From Dyadobacter sp. MSC1_007 (GTDB lineage: Bacteria; Bacteroidota; Bacteroidia; Cytophagales; Spirosomataceae), in assembly GCF_023667495.1 (NCBI RefSeq), contig NZ_JAMOZL010000014.1:124001-188000 (forward strand): DNA of 64,000 bases, written 5' to 3'. Every line of letters begins with the position of its first letter. Within the stretch, counting starts at the first letter, position 1. Of the stretch, positions 44,220 to 52,380 are shown piece after piece. Below the pieces are notes generated by a model that did no database searches, was not told where the DNA came from, and was given only the letters and a program-made list of their open reading frames with translations. Made by a program: the position numbers and the translations under genes.

Positions 44220-45563
44220 ATGTTTCAGGGAGTGTTTCGATACATATTTCTTATTCTGCTACTAATTAATGCGTCTTGGCTCTCCGCTCAAAAGAAATCC
44301 GCTGCTGAGAAAATATGGCTGAAAGAATACCACGATTACCAGGAATACGACGGTGTTTATGTGGTCAAGAAAATCGCTATTCCCTGCCGCTCCTACGAAA
44401 CTTACCTTACCGATGCAAACGGCCGCAAGTTAACGCCAGCGATGCGCGATATCGGTGATTTTTCGGAAAACCTGGCCGAATTCGTGCCCATGGAACTTGG
44501 GCCCGATCAACATGGTCTACACGGTTTTATCAATAAGCAAGGACAAGTTGTTATTCCACCGATTTATACGTCAACGGACCGGTTTATGAACGGCAAAACA
44601 TGGGTGATTTATCCGTCGGGAAGTCATTACGGTCTATCCTACATCGACTTAACCGGCAAAGAAATCTATAAAATACCCATTGACTATTTCAAGAAAGACT
44701 TTCTAATCAAAGAATCCAGAATCGATTTTCTTTGCAACCAGGATACCCGGGAAGATGTACTTTGGGGAACGAAATTCGACTACATCATCTTAAACTTCAA
44801 TTTCAGTCCTTTCATTGAAAAGGAGATCAAAGCCTCCAAATTCATTTACCATTTCAACTACAAGGGCAAATACGGTATCATCGACAAGAATATGATCCTG
44901 AAAGTGCCCGTCGCCCTCGACGATATCGACCCTACCTACAAGTTTTCGGGCCAGGGAATGGAGCGGGTACAATATGGCGATAAGTACGGCTACATCAGCC
45001 CGTTCACTGGCGACATTATCGTTCCATTTCTGTATGAAGACACCCGTAAACCAACCGCAGGACTGTTCTGGGTAAAAAAGAACGGCAAATGGGGCTGTAT
45101 CGACAAAACAGGGAAGGTCAAAATTAAGTTCCTGTATGACGAGGCTACCGGCTTTACCGCAGAAGACCGCTCCGCAGTAGCTATCAATGGTAAATTCGGG
45201 CATATCGACAAGTCAGGCAAAATCAGGACGCCATTGAAATACGACTTCGCTTCCTATTACAATCATGGCATATCGATGGTCCGGATCGACGATAAATATG
45301 GCTATATGGACACCACCGGCCATTTTATCACCAAAATCATTTACGATGAAGCCCTGCCTTTCGACCGCGTTACAACCACAGCCGAACGTCTTTGGTTACG
45401 TTTTGAGCTCTCACTGGACGGCAAGGAAAAGTTCGTGGGCTTTTCCTACAAGCTGAATGCGATCTTTATCCTGATCGGTGTTGCCTTGTTTGTTTGGGCT
45501 AATAATCTTTTATTTCAAAGGATGCGGAGAATCCGAGCATCGCGTGGCACGAAAAAGTCCTGA
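44220..45563 (+). CDS. WG-repeat protein with C-terminal membrane anchor
   Basis: 447 residues from ATG 44220; the open frame reaches 23 codons further to a GTG. A signal peptide (VFRYIFLILLLINASWLSAQ) precedes WG-type repeats such as HGFINKQGQVVIPPIYTS, WGCIDKTGKVKIKFLYDEA, FGHIDKSGKIRTPLKYD and YGYMDTTGHFITKIIYDEA. A hydrophobic helix at about 415-435 (AIFILIGVALFVWANNLLF) and a basic tail end it. WG repeats form beta-propeller-like solenoids and appear in surface or signalling proteins. It diverges from the cyclase-like gene across 153 bp. Confidence 0.85.
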   Translation: MFQGVFRYIFLILLLINASWLSAQKKSAAEKIWLKEYHDYQEYDGVYVVKKIAIPCRSYETYLTDANGRKLTPAMRDIGDFSENLAEFVPMELGPDQHGLHGFINKQGQVVIPPIYTSTDRFMNGKTWVIYPSGSHYGLSYIDLTGKEIYKIPIDYFKKDFLIKESRIDFLCNQDTREDVLWGTKFDYIILNFNFSPFIEKEIKASKFIYHFNYKGKYGIIDKNMILKVPVALDDIDPTYKFSGQGMERVQYGDKYGYISPFTGDIIVPFLYEDTRKPTAGLFWVKKNGKWGCIDKTGKVKIKFLYDEATGFTAEDRSAVAINGKFGHIDKSGKIRTPLKYDFASYYNHGISMVRIDDKYGYMDTTGHFITKIIYDEALPFDRVTTTAERLWLRFELSLDGKEKFVGFSYKLNAIFILIGVALFVWANNLLFQRMRRIRASRGTKKS

Positions 45564-45575
45564 GTTTTTTCTTGC

Positions 45576-46832
45576 TCACAATCCGTCGATACGGTTACGG
45601 ATTATATGTCTTTCAGGTTCTGTTTTGGCGAGCATTAATGCTTTTTGCAAGCATTCCTTGGCCTTTTTGTTGTCCAAATCGCGATACAATTCCCCCAGCA
45701 AGGCATAGTAGAAATGGTTATCTGTGAAACCAAGTTTCTCTGCCTCCCGGATTGCCCGTTCCTTGCCTTTTGCTTTGGATAATGCGTAAATACGGTTAAG
45801 CTCGGCCGCCGGTGAATAACTGATATGCAAAAGCTTATCATAGTAATGCAGGATACTCACCCATTTTTCGGTCGAGTCCTCTTTTTGTGTATGCCAATAG
45901 GCAATGCCCGCTTCAAGATGGTAGCGCGACACCTGGTTTCCTGAGGCAGACCGTTGCAGAAAGTAGCCGCCTTTGCCGATCAGGTCCTGGTTCCAAAGCC
46001 CCGTATCCTGCTCATCATAAAGTACCAAAGCGCCCGTCGGCCCGGTGCGTGCATGAAACCGCGAGGTATGGAAGCACATGAGCGCCATTAATGCATTCAC
46101 TTGCGGTTTGTTCGTAGCCTCGTTTTCAATGAGCATGGTACATAGCCGGATTGCTTCCAGGCACAGCTCCTGCCGCACCGTTTGGTTATTGCTCAGCGAA
46201 TAATATCCCTCATTAAAAAGCAAATAAATAGTGGCCAGAACCGGTTCCAGCCGGGAATCCATCAGGGCGTTTTCAGGTATTGCAAGGCTGACCTGTTCTT
46301 CCCTGAGCCGTTCTTTCGCCCGCGTTAGCCGCTTGTTAATGACATCCTTGCTTGTCAAAAAGGCGTCAGCAATCTCCTGAACGCCAAAACCGCAGAGAAT
46401 ACGTAAAGCAAGGCCCACCTGCGCTTCTTCGGAGATCGCCGGGTGGCATACAGCGAACATCATTTGGAGCTGGCTGTCTGTTATATTAGTCTGAGAAAGA
46501 TCAATGTCCGCCTCGTGAGTATCAGCGTGCATGGCTGTCACTTCCGGCACCACCTTTTCATCGTAAATAGCAGTCCGGTGCAGATGGTTTTTCGCTTTAT
46601 TTTTAGCCGTCGTATAAAGCCAGCCGACCGGGTTGGGTGGTGCCCCTTCAATCCCCCAAGCCTGCGCCGCGACCAGGAAAGTGTCGCTCGCAATGTCCTC
46701 AGCCAGTTCAATCTCCCTAAACCCGAAATGCCGGCAAAGCACCGAAACGATCTTCCGGTATTCGGCACGGAACAAATGCGGGATCAACTGCTCGTCACTG
46801 GGCATGCACCGAAACAATTTTTCTGACTTCAA
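45576..46832 (-). CDS. ECF42-like RNA polymerase sigma factor (DUF6596 C-terminus)
   Basis: 418 residues; an inner Met at 46805 (MPSDEQLIPHLF) is also possible. Sigma region 2 (LFRAEYRKIVSVLCRHFGF, GWLYTTAKNKAKNHL) and region 4 (LRILCGFGVQEIADAFLTSK, RLTRAKERLR) are followed by a ~230-residue TPR-like extension typical of the ECF42 group. The start overlaps the end of the YCII gene, its known partner. Likely transcribed as one unit with it; target genes are unknown. Confidence 0.9.
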   Translation of the reverse strand: MKSEKLFRCMPSDEQLIPHLFRAEYRKIVSVLCRHFGFREIELAEDIASDTFLVAAQAWGIEGAPPNPVGWLYTTAKNKAKNHLHRTAIYDEKVVPEVTAMHADTHEADIDLSQTNITDSQLQMMFAVCHPAISEEAQVGLALRILCGFGVQEIADAFLTSKDVINKRLTRAKERLREEQVSLAIPENALMDSRLEPVLATIYLLFNEGYYSLSNNQTVRQELCLEAIRLCTMLIENEATNKPQVNALMALMCFHTSRFHARTGPTGALVLYDEQDTGLWNQDLIGKGGYFLQRSASGNQVSRYHLEAGIAYWHTQKEDSTEKWVSILHYYDKLLHISYSPAAELNRIYALSKAKGKERAIREAEKLGFTDNHFYYALLGELYRDLDNKKAKECLQKALMLAKTEPERHIIRNRIDGL

Positions 46833-47148
46833 CGCTATTCCCCTCCCCGTTCAGGATCGGGCACTCGCCAGCCATCTGCACGGCGTCCTCAAAACTAGCC
46901 GCACGTATCACAATGAAGCCCGCCACCGACTCCTTAATCTCCGCATAAGGCCCGTCAGTGACGATATTGCCCGATTTAATCACCTTACCCTCCGTCGAAA
47001 GGCCTTTCCCGCCCGCAAACTTTCCCTGAGCAGCAATCCCGCCTACCCAATCCTGATATTGCTTCATATAAACCTGCAACTGCTCCGGCGAAGGCTGCGC
47101 GCCCTTCGTAATTAGGTCTAAGCGCATGATGATGATGTATTCTTCCAT
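46795..47148 (-). CDS. YCII/DGPF-domain protein
   Basis: 117 residues with the diagnostic VTDGPYAEIKESVAGF segment and a ferredoxin-like fold (EYIIIMRLDLITKGAQPSPE). DGPF/YCII proteins are regularly paired with ECF42 sigma factors, and this one overlaps the sigma start by up to 38 bp (11 bp for the inner start). A role in modulating the sigma factor is assumed for the pair. Confidence 0.9.
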   Translation of the reverse strand: MEEYIIIMRLDLITKGAQPSPEQLQVYMKQYQDWVGGIAAQGKFAGGKGLSTEGKVIKSGNIVTDGPYAEIKESVAGFIVIRAASFEDAVQMAGECPILNGEGNSVEVRKIVSVHAQ

Positions 47149-47306
47149 TGGGTTTGGGGTTGTGTTATTGATTTAAAAGTTGGTATGTGTCTTAACTTAC
47201 CTCTATCAAAGGTTCATTAATAAGGAAGTACATAGCCTTCTTGATCCGTTGTTTCGTAGCGAATCATTATTTACATTTAACTATTCATTGCACATACTAT
47301 TAAAAA

Positions 47307-47453
47307 ATGGAAGAATTTCACCTCCGAATGCAGTTGGCTGCATTGAAACAATACCTTCGGGATCGGCATCATGAAATGACACAAGAAGAACTTGACAAAG
47401 TTCTTGACCTGATTGCCCGAATTCTCGAGGCATTAAATAAAAATACTCCTTAG
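47307..47453 (+). CDS. Small hypothetical protein (48 residues)
   Basis: ATG 47307 to TAG 47451-47453 encodes 48 residues: MEEFHLRMQLAALKQYLRDR then HHEMTQEELDKVLDLIARIL, mostly amphipathic helix. It is divergent from the YCII gene and is followed 30 bp later by an HTH-like gene in the same direction. Coding is suggested by composition and position only. Confidence 0.45.
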   Translation: MEEFHLRMQLAALKQYLRDRHHEMTQEELDKVLDLIARILEALNKNTP

Positions 47454-47483
47454 AACTGCCATTCGGACAACAGACCCATTACC

Positions 47484-47753
47484 ATGACAACGAAAACGAA
47501 ACTTCCCGAACTCCACAAGCTGCTAACAGACAGTGAGCAGGCACTGCGAGATTACATCACATACAAAGGACAACAATATCCAATGAATGAGTGGGTTACT
47601 ATCACAGAGTATTGTAACCGCTTTGGGATTGCCAATACGCAAACTGTGACTAACTGGATTCAAAGAGGCATTGTTCCAAAAGAAAACGTGGTCACGATCG
47701 AGGAATATAACAATATCCGGCTCATCAAAGCGATCCCCTACAACGGCGCATAA
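47484..47753 (+). CDS. Small HTH-like protein
   Basis: 89 residues. The region EWVTITEYCNRFGIANTQTV, TNWIQRGIVPKENV looks like a MerR/excisionase-type winged helix: helix, turn, recognition helix, then a wing. The N-terminal half is helical (ELHKLLTDSEQALRDYIT). The 3' end overlaps the convergent reductase gene by 16 bp. A role as a DNA-binding protein is inferred, and its partner may be the 48-residue protein before it. Confidence 0.6.
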   Translation: MTTKTKLPELHKLLTDSEQALRDYITYKGQQYPMNEWVTITEYCNRFGIANTQTVTNWIQRGIVPKENVVTIEEYNNIRLIKAIPYNGA

Positions 47754-48292
47754 CTAAGCAGCACCACGCCACTGTCAAACTTCCTGACATCAGTTAATCT
47801 GAGGTCCAGCTTGTAGGTGAGGCCTTTGAAGGATGGTGTGCCGTCGCCGAGTGCGACCGGGTCGATCATAAACTGGTATTCGTCGATCAGGCCGGCGTCG
47901 GCGAGTTGGGCTATGATGCTTCCGCTGCCCAGGATCGTCATTACTTTGCCGGGAATGGCTTTGAGTTTGCGCACTTCTACAACGAGGTTACCGTTGATTA
48001 GGGTCGTATTTTCCCAGTCGACAGAATCCAGTGTCGTTGAAAACACGATTTTTTCCGACTCATTCATGCCTTGGGCCACCTCGGGCATGCTTTCCATGGC
48101 CATGGGCGACGGCCACCAACTTGCCATCATTTCGTACGTGACGCGCCCGAAGAGCAGCGTCGCCCTGGCTTCAAGGTTATCCGAAGCAAATGCACCTTCT
48201 TCGGCACCGTGCCTGTGCCAGCTAATGTCATTGTCCGGGCCTTTGTAGAAACCATTTAAAGTTGTGAAATTGTAGGCTATGAGCTTTCCCAT
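47738..48292 (-). CDS. Dihydrofolate reductase/RibD-family protein
   Basis: 184 residues with the DHFR-like fold of the RibD C-terminal family: LIAYNFTTLNGFYKGPDNDI, ATLLFGRVTYEMMASWWPS, KIVFSTTLDSVDWENTT and VMTILGSGSIIAQLADAGLI, ending in LTDVRKFDSGVVLLSY. NADPH-linked reductases of unknown substrate. It is separated from the SelA-like gene by 310 bp. Confidence 0.9.
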   Translation of the reverse strand: MGKLIAYNFTTLNGFYKGPDNDISWHRHGAEEGAFASDNLEARATLLFGRVTYEMMASWWPSPMAMESMPEVAQGMNESEKIVFSTTLDSVDWENTTLINGNLVVEVRKLKAIPGKVMTILGSGSIIAQLADAGLIDEYQFMIDPVALGDGTPSFKGLTYKLDLRLTDVRKFDSGVVLLSYAPL

Positions 48293-48602
48293 GATTGTAG
48301 TTTGTTTTTATTAATATTATTTAAACTAAACCCATTACAAACGGGAATCTTGAAACGGGACATTTTTTAAAATAAAAAATTGAAAAATGTGCTCAACCAA
48401 GCAAGCTCACAACGCCCTTATAATAATTGCGCAACGCCAATGGGGGTTATGCATTCATTTGTTTGTCCTTATCTTAGGCTGTATATCCCTGTTTATTGGG
48501 CTATGATGATTATTTTCAAAACAAAACGGGTATTGAACGCCTCTAACCGCATCTTATATACTGTTCGCCTCCCTTTTAACCTTTTTATCATTCCTGAACA
48601 TA
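48293..48602. other. Intergenic region between divergent genes
   Basis: Holds the 5' regions of the reductase (minus) and the SelA-like gene (plus). I see AT-rich sequence, no gene and no strong hairpin. No clear -7 box is visible on either strand. Confidence 0.4.
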
Positions 48603-50279
48603 ATGAAACGCAGAGAAATCCTTAAAGAACTGACCATGATACCGCTTGCAGGTGGAGTTTTGGGCACCACGGCTGCTATGGCCGAAAGCAGCAAACCAAA
48701 ATGGTTCCAGAAGGCTGCGGCTGCTGTGTCTGCACCCGGCCCTCTTAAACCCGGCCCGCAAATCTATCAGTCGATCGGCGTCGAACCGATCATCAATTGC
48801 CGTGGAACATTTACGATTATCGGGGCGTCCATCGAGCTGCCTGAGGTAAGACAAGCCATGGAATACGCCTGCCAATACAATGTCCAGATCGACGAACTGG
48901 CGTTTGGAGTAGGCCAGCGCCTGGCCGAGGTCACCGGGGCGGAATGGGGTATGGTGTCTTCTGGTTGCGCCGCGGGAATGAATGAAGTTACTGCCGGGAT
49001 CATTGCGGGTGGTAATCCCGAAAAACTGATCCGCATTCCAAACCTGGAAGGTTTTGAAAAGACAGAAGTGATTATTCCAAGGTCTTCGCGCAACGTCTAT
49101 GACCATGCGATCAGAAATGTAGGTGTGAAAATCATTACTGTTGAAACGATTGACGAGTTAAAACAGGCCATCAATCCACGCACGGCCATGATCTACATGA
49201 TGCCTGGCGACGAGCCATGGAGCGTAAAAAGCGTAGCTGATATTGCCAAACCCGCCGGTATACCAGTCCTGGTCGATGCCGCCGCCGAAAGGTTGACCAT
49301 ACCCAACATCCATTTGCAAGCCGGAGCGAGCGTCGTGGCTTACAGTGGCGGAAAGGTGATCCGAGGGCCACAATGCGCAGGTCTTATGTTGGGCAGTAAA
49401 GACGTACTTATGTCGGCATGGCAAGCCAGCGCACCACACCACGGACCTTGCCGGAACAATAAAGTCGGCCGCGAAGAGATGGTCGGAATGCTGGCCGCTG
49501 TTGAAGCCTGGGCGACCCGCGACCATAAAGCAGAAATGAAAATGTGGGTTTCCTGGCTTGACACGATTGCCAAGAAAATGAATGGAATCAACAGCGTGGA
49601 GGTAGCCATTAAAGAACCGGCAGAAGGAGCACTCGACAATGCAACACCTAACCTGACCATTACCTGGGACCCAACCAAACTCAATATCACAGGACAAGAA
49701 GTAGCCGACGAACTGTCGACAACCAAACCACGCGTGGCCGTCGGAACAGGTTACCGCAGGGGCGCGGCATCGGCGACATCAGGCCCGCCAACAACTTCCA
49801 TTTCCATTGCGGCCTACATGATGGGACCCGGCAATGACAAGATCGTGGCCGAACGCGTGCATGAGATCCTCACACGCAAACGCAGCGCGCCCAAAGCGGA
49901 AGCACAGATGAAAGCACCCGCCACAGACATAAGCGGACGCTGGGATGTAAGTATCGAATTTTACACCAGCAAAAGCAAACACACCTTTATCATCGAAAAA
50001 CAGGACGGCAATTACCTTTACGGCACGCACAAAGGCGAGTTTGCAACACGAGAGCTGATGGGTAATATCGACGGCGACGAGGTCCGCTTCCAAAGCCGTT
50101 ACAGCGTTCCCGGCGATAATGTGGTAATGACGTTTTATGGTAAACTGGCTGGCGATAAGATCACAGGCGAGATCGACATGGTAGAGTACGTGAATGCGAA
50201 ATTCACCGCTAAAAAAGCAACCTTCCCGACCAACCGGCAAAGGATCAATATCCCTGCGGGAAGGCCGCTTTCGACCTAG
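48603..50279 (+). CDS. Tat-signal SelA-like PLP-dependent protein with C-terminal beta domain
   Basis: 558 residues. The start MKRREILKELTMIPLAGGVL contains a twin-arginine-type signal. The body is a fold-type I PLP enzyme of the SelA/L-seryl-tRNA synthase-like family: INCRGTFTIIGASIELPEV, SGCAAGMNEVTAG, VDAAAE and the PLP lysine in YSGGKVIRGPQ. From about 455 a lipocalin-like beta domain (ISGRWDVSIEFYTSKSKHTF) is attached. Export of a PLP enzyme and this extra domain are unusual. Substrate unknown. It precedes the Gfo/Idh/MocA gene on the other strand. Confidence 0.82.
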   Translation: MKRREILKELTMIPLAGGVLGTTAAMAESSKPKWFQKAAAAVSAPGPLKPGPQIYQSIGVEPIINCRGTFTIIGASIELPEVRQAMEYACQYNVQIDELAFGVGQRLAEVTGAEWGMVSSGCAAGMNEVTAGIIAGGNPEKLIRIPNLEGFEKTEVIIPRSSRNVYDHAIRNVGVKIITVETIDELKQAINPRTAMIYMMPGDEPWSVKSVADIAKPAGIPVLVDAAAERLTIPNIHLQAGASVVAYSGGKVIRGPQCAGLMLGSKDVLMSAWQASAPHHGPCRNNKVGREEMVGMLAAVEAWATRDHKAEMKMWVSWLDTIAKKMNGINSVEVAIKEPAEGALDNATPNLTITWDPTKLNITGQEVADELSTTKPRVAVGTGYRRGAASATSGPPTTSISIAAYMMGPGNDKIVAERVHEILTRKRSAPKAEAQMKAPATDISGRWDVSIEFYTSKSKHTFIIEKQDGNYLYGTHKGEFATRELMGNIDGDEVRFQSRYSVPGDNVVMTFYGKLAGDKITGEIDMVEYVNAKFTAKKATFPTNRQRINIPAGRPLST

Positions 50280-50331
50280 CAAAGCAATTTTCGGATCATT
50301 TAAATGGATTTCATTCTGCGTAATTAACATA

Positions 50332-50360
50332 AAAAGCCTTGGATCAATGCCAGGGCTTTT
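50332..50360. terminator. Bidirectional terminator
   Basis: AAAAGCCTTGG (50332-50342) pairs with CCAGGGCTTTT (50350-50360) with a G-U pair. A run of A on one side and T on the other allows termination of both converging genes. Confidence 0.72.
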
Positions 50361-50402
50361 ATGCTAATTACTAAATCTAAAATCTTAATATCCTTCCGGT
50401 TA

Positions 50403-51806
50403 CTACACTGCTTTGACGATTTTCATGTCTTCGGGGTTCCAACTTACCACAGTATTTTCGAAATAACTCTTATTTGACAGTAAAGCTGGCCCTGCGGCGC
50501 GGAGGCCGAAAGTAGCGTCTTCCAGCACTGGCTTATTGTCTCGCATTGCGTCAAAGAAGTTCGCGAAATGGTCCAAACGGTCGTCATAACCTTGCGGGGC
50601 TTTGTATTCCTCGAAATCAGGCTCGGACATTTCCGGCACCACCGGATATTGCACGTTATAGTCCGCCAAAAACTTGTCCTGTAATGCCTTTGGAAAAGTA
50701 TCGATTGTGTAACCGGGAGCCTTGGCCATTTTCTTCTTTTTGACAGTCACTGTATTTCCCGACAATGTGATTTGTCCATCGGTACCTACAAAGCGGAAAC
50801 CGGAGCCTCCACCAGAACCATCGGCAAAATTGACCCGCAATGTGAGGTTGAATGCAGGGTGAGTCGCCGTTTTGGGATAATCATAAATACCAACCATCAC
50901 GTCGGGCACATCGCGGCCATCCTTCCAGTAGCGTAACCCGCCGCTGGTCATTATACGCGTAGGACCTTTGCTATCCAGAATGTAATGCATTCCTGAGAAC
51001 AAATGCACAAAAAGGTCGCCTGCAACACCGGTACCATAATCCTGGTAATTTCTCCAACGGAAAAAGCGCAGCGGATCGTATGGCATTTTAGGTGCTTTAT
51101 TGCCAATAAAACGGTCCCAATCCACAGTTTGCGGCGAAGCGTCCGGCGGTAAGGAATATTGCCACGCACCTTGTGCCGAATGACGATCGTAAAACACTTC
51201 AACAAAATTGAGCTCGCCTATCGCCCCGGATTTATACAGCTCCTTAGCTTTGGCATAAATGATCGAGCTCACGCGCTGGCTACCTACCTGAAACACCTTT
51301 TTGTTGTCCGCCTGCGCCTTAATGACGTCATAACCTTGCTCGATTTTGTGCACCATTGGCTTTTCGCAATACACTGCTTTGCCTGCTTTTAGCGCCTCAA
51401 TGGCAATTTGCGAATGCCAATGGTCTGGAGTGGCAAGAATAATGGCGTCGATATCTTTGCGGTTCAGGATTTCGCTGTAATTGCGGGTAGTCTGAATATC
51501 GTTTCCAAAAAGTTCTTTCGCCCGGACCAGGTGTCCGTCGTAAAGGTCAGCAACTGCCATCAGTTTGACGCCGGGAATTTTAAGCGCCGTGCGTGTGTCG
51601 CCCATTCCCATGATGCCCGTGCCAATGCAGGCGATCTGGATATTGTCGTTCGCGGCGATCTTTTGCTGGATCCAGGGCAGTTCGTGCGAAGCATAAACCG
51701 GTTTCCGGCCGGCTAATAGTTCGTGGACCGGGCTGGCAGCGAGAAGAGCGCCTCCCGATAGCTTTTTGATAAAGTCCCGTCTCCGGTTGTTCTGTTGATT
51801 GGGCAT
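50403..51806 (-). CDS. Tat-signal Gfo/Idh/MocA family oxidoreductase
   Basis: 467 residues. A twin-arginine signal (NNRRRDFIKKLSGGALLAAS) opens it. The Rossmann fold has IACIGTGIMGMGDTRT, followed by DIDAIILATPDHWH and the family EKP motif in VYCEKPMVHKIE. The C-terminal domain includes GVAGDLFVHLFSGMHYI. Exported members of this family in Bacteroidota act on sugars or sugar-derived compounds; the substrate here is unknown. It is convergent with the SelA-like gene. Confidence 0.92.
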   Translation of the reverse strand: MPNQQNNRRRDFIKKLSGGALLAASPVHELLAGRKPVYASHELPWIQQKIAANDNIQIACIGTGIMGMGDTRTALKIPGVKLMAVADLYDGHLVRAKELFGNDIQTTRNYSEILNRKDIDAIILATPDHWHSQIAIEALKAGKAVYCEKPMVHKIEQGYDVIKAQADNKKVFQVGSQRVSSIIYAKAKELYKSGAIGELNFVEVFYDRHSAQGAWQYSLPPDASPQTVDWDRFIGNKAPKMPYDPLRFFRWRNYQDYGTGVAGDLFVHLFSGMHYILDSKGPTRIMTSGGLRYWKDGRDVPDVMVGIYDYPKTATHPAFNLTLRVNFADGSGGGSGFRFVGTDGQITLSGNTVTVKKKKMAKAPGYTIDTFPKALQDKFLADYNVQYPVVPEMSEPDFEEYKAPQGYDDRLDHFANFFDAMRDNKPVLEDATFGLRAAGPALLSNKSYFENTVVSWNPEDMKIVKAV

Positions 51807-51918
51807 AGGAAATTAGAGAGGTTAGTTGGAAATAACCTTTGAAAATACGACCAAATCGGGCAATCGGAAAAATTTGGAGCGAATATCGATGTTAAAACAA
51901 AAAACATTCGGCCAACTC

Positions 51919-51948
51919 TTGCGACATATTATTTAAATATTACTTTTG
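51919..51948 (+). promoter_or_regulatory. Promoter of tRNA-Leu
   Basis: TTG (51919-51921), 19 bases, TACTTTTG (51941-51948): an exact match to the Bacteroidota -33/-7 consensus. The tRNA begins 13 bp downstream. Confidence 0.82.
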
Positions 51949-51961
51949 CATCACAATTGAC

Positions 51962-52043
51962 GGCCAGGTGGTGGAATTGGTAGACACGCTACTTTGAGGG
52001 GGTAGTGCCTTCGGGTATAGGAGTTCGACTCTCCTTCTGGTCA
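51962..52043 (+). tRNA. tRNA-Leu (anticodon GAG)
   Basis: The 82-nt sequence folds as a class II tRNA. Acceptor GGCCAGG pairs with TCTGGTC (one G-U at each of two positions), anticodon stem CTACT/GGTAG with loop TTGAGGG giving anticodon GAG, a variable arm around GTGCCTTCGGGTAT, and T arm AGGAG-TTCGACT-CTCCT, discriminator A. CCA is not encoded. It reads CUC and CUU codons. Confidence 0.96.
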
Positions 52044-52050
52044 CATTGTT

Positions 52051-52086
52051 AAAAAGGGCGGTTTCGCGATGAAAACGCCCTTTTTT
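52051..52086 (+). terminator. Terminator of tRNA-Leu
   Basis: AAAAAGGGCG (52051-52060) pairs with CGCCCTTTTTT (52076-52086), with additional TTTC/GAAA pairing in the loop, followed by T residues. Confidence 0.85.
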
Positions 52087-52380
52087 GTGTAAATATGCCG
52101 CAAATGAGTCTTTTAAAAATTCGACCTTTGATTTTTTTTCAGATCTCGCAGGCTTATGCGATTTATATTTTTAATCGTGATTGTTTTGCCCCGCAACTTT
52201 AACTCAATAATTGAGCGCAGCATTGGATTCTTACCAGTCGGTAATGATTGTCGCTTGTGCGATTCGGAACTTCGAGAATCTTTTACAAGCGTTCCTGCCG
52301 ATGTTCTTGTTAACTTGTCCATTGCTAAGTCTGTTTCAAATATAAGATCCTGATTACAACAAATTTAATCAATCCCAACT

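Noticed and set aside
48380..48625. Plus-strand frame upstream of the SelA-like gene
   Set aside because: It overlaps the start of that gene out of frame and lacks recognisable features.
52113..52353. Overlapping open frames on both strands after tRNA-Leu
   Set aside because: Neither has domain features, they overlap each other almost completely, and their compositions look like non-coding DNA.
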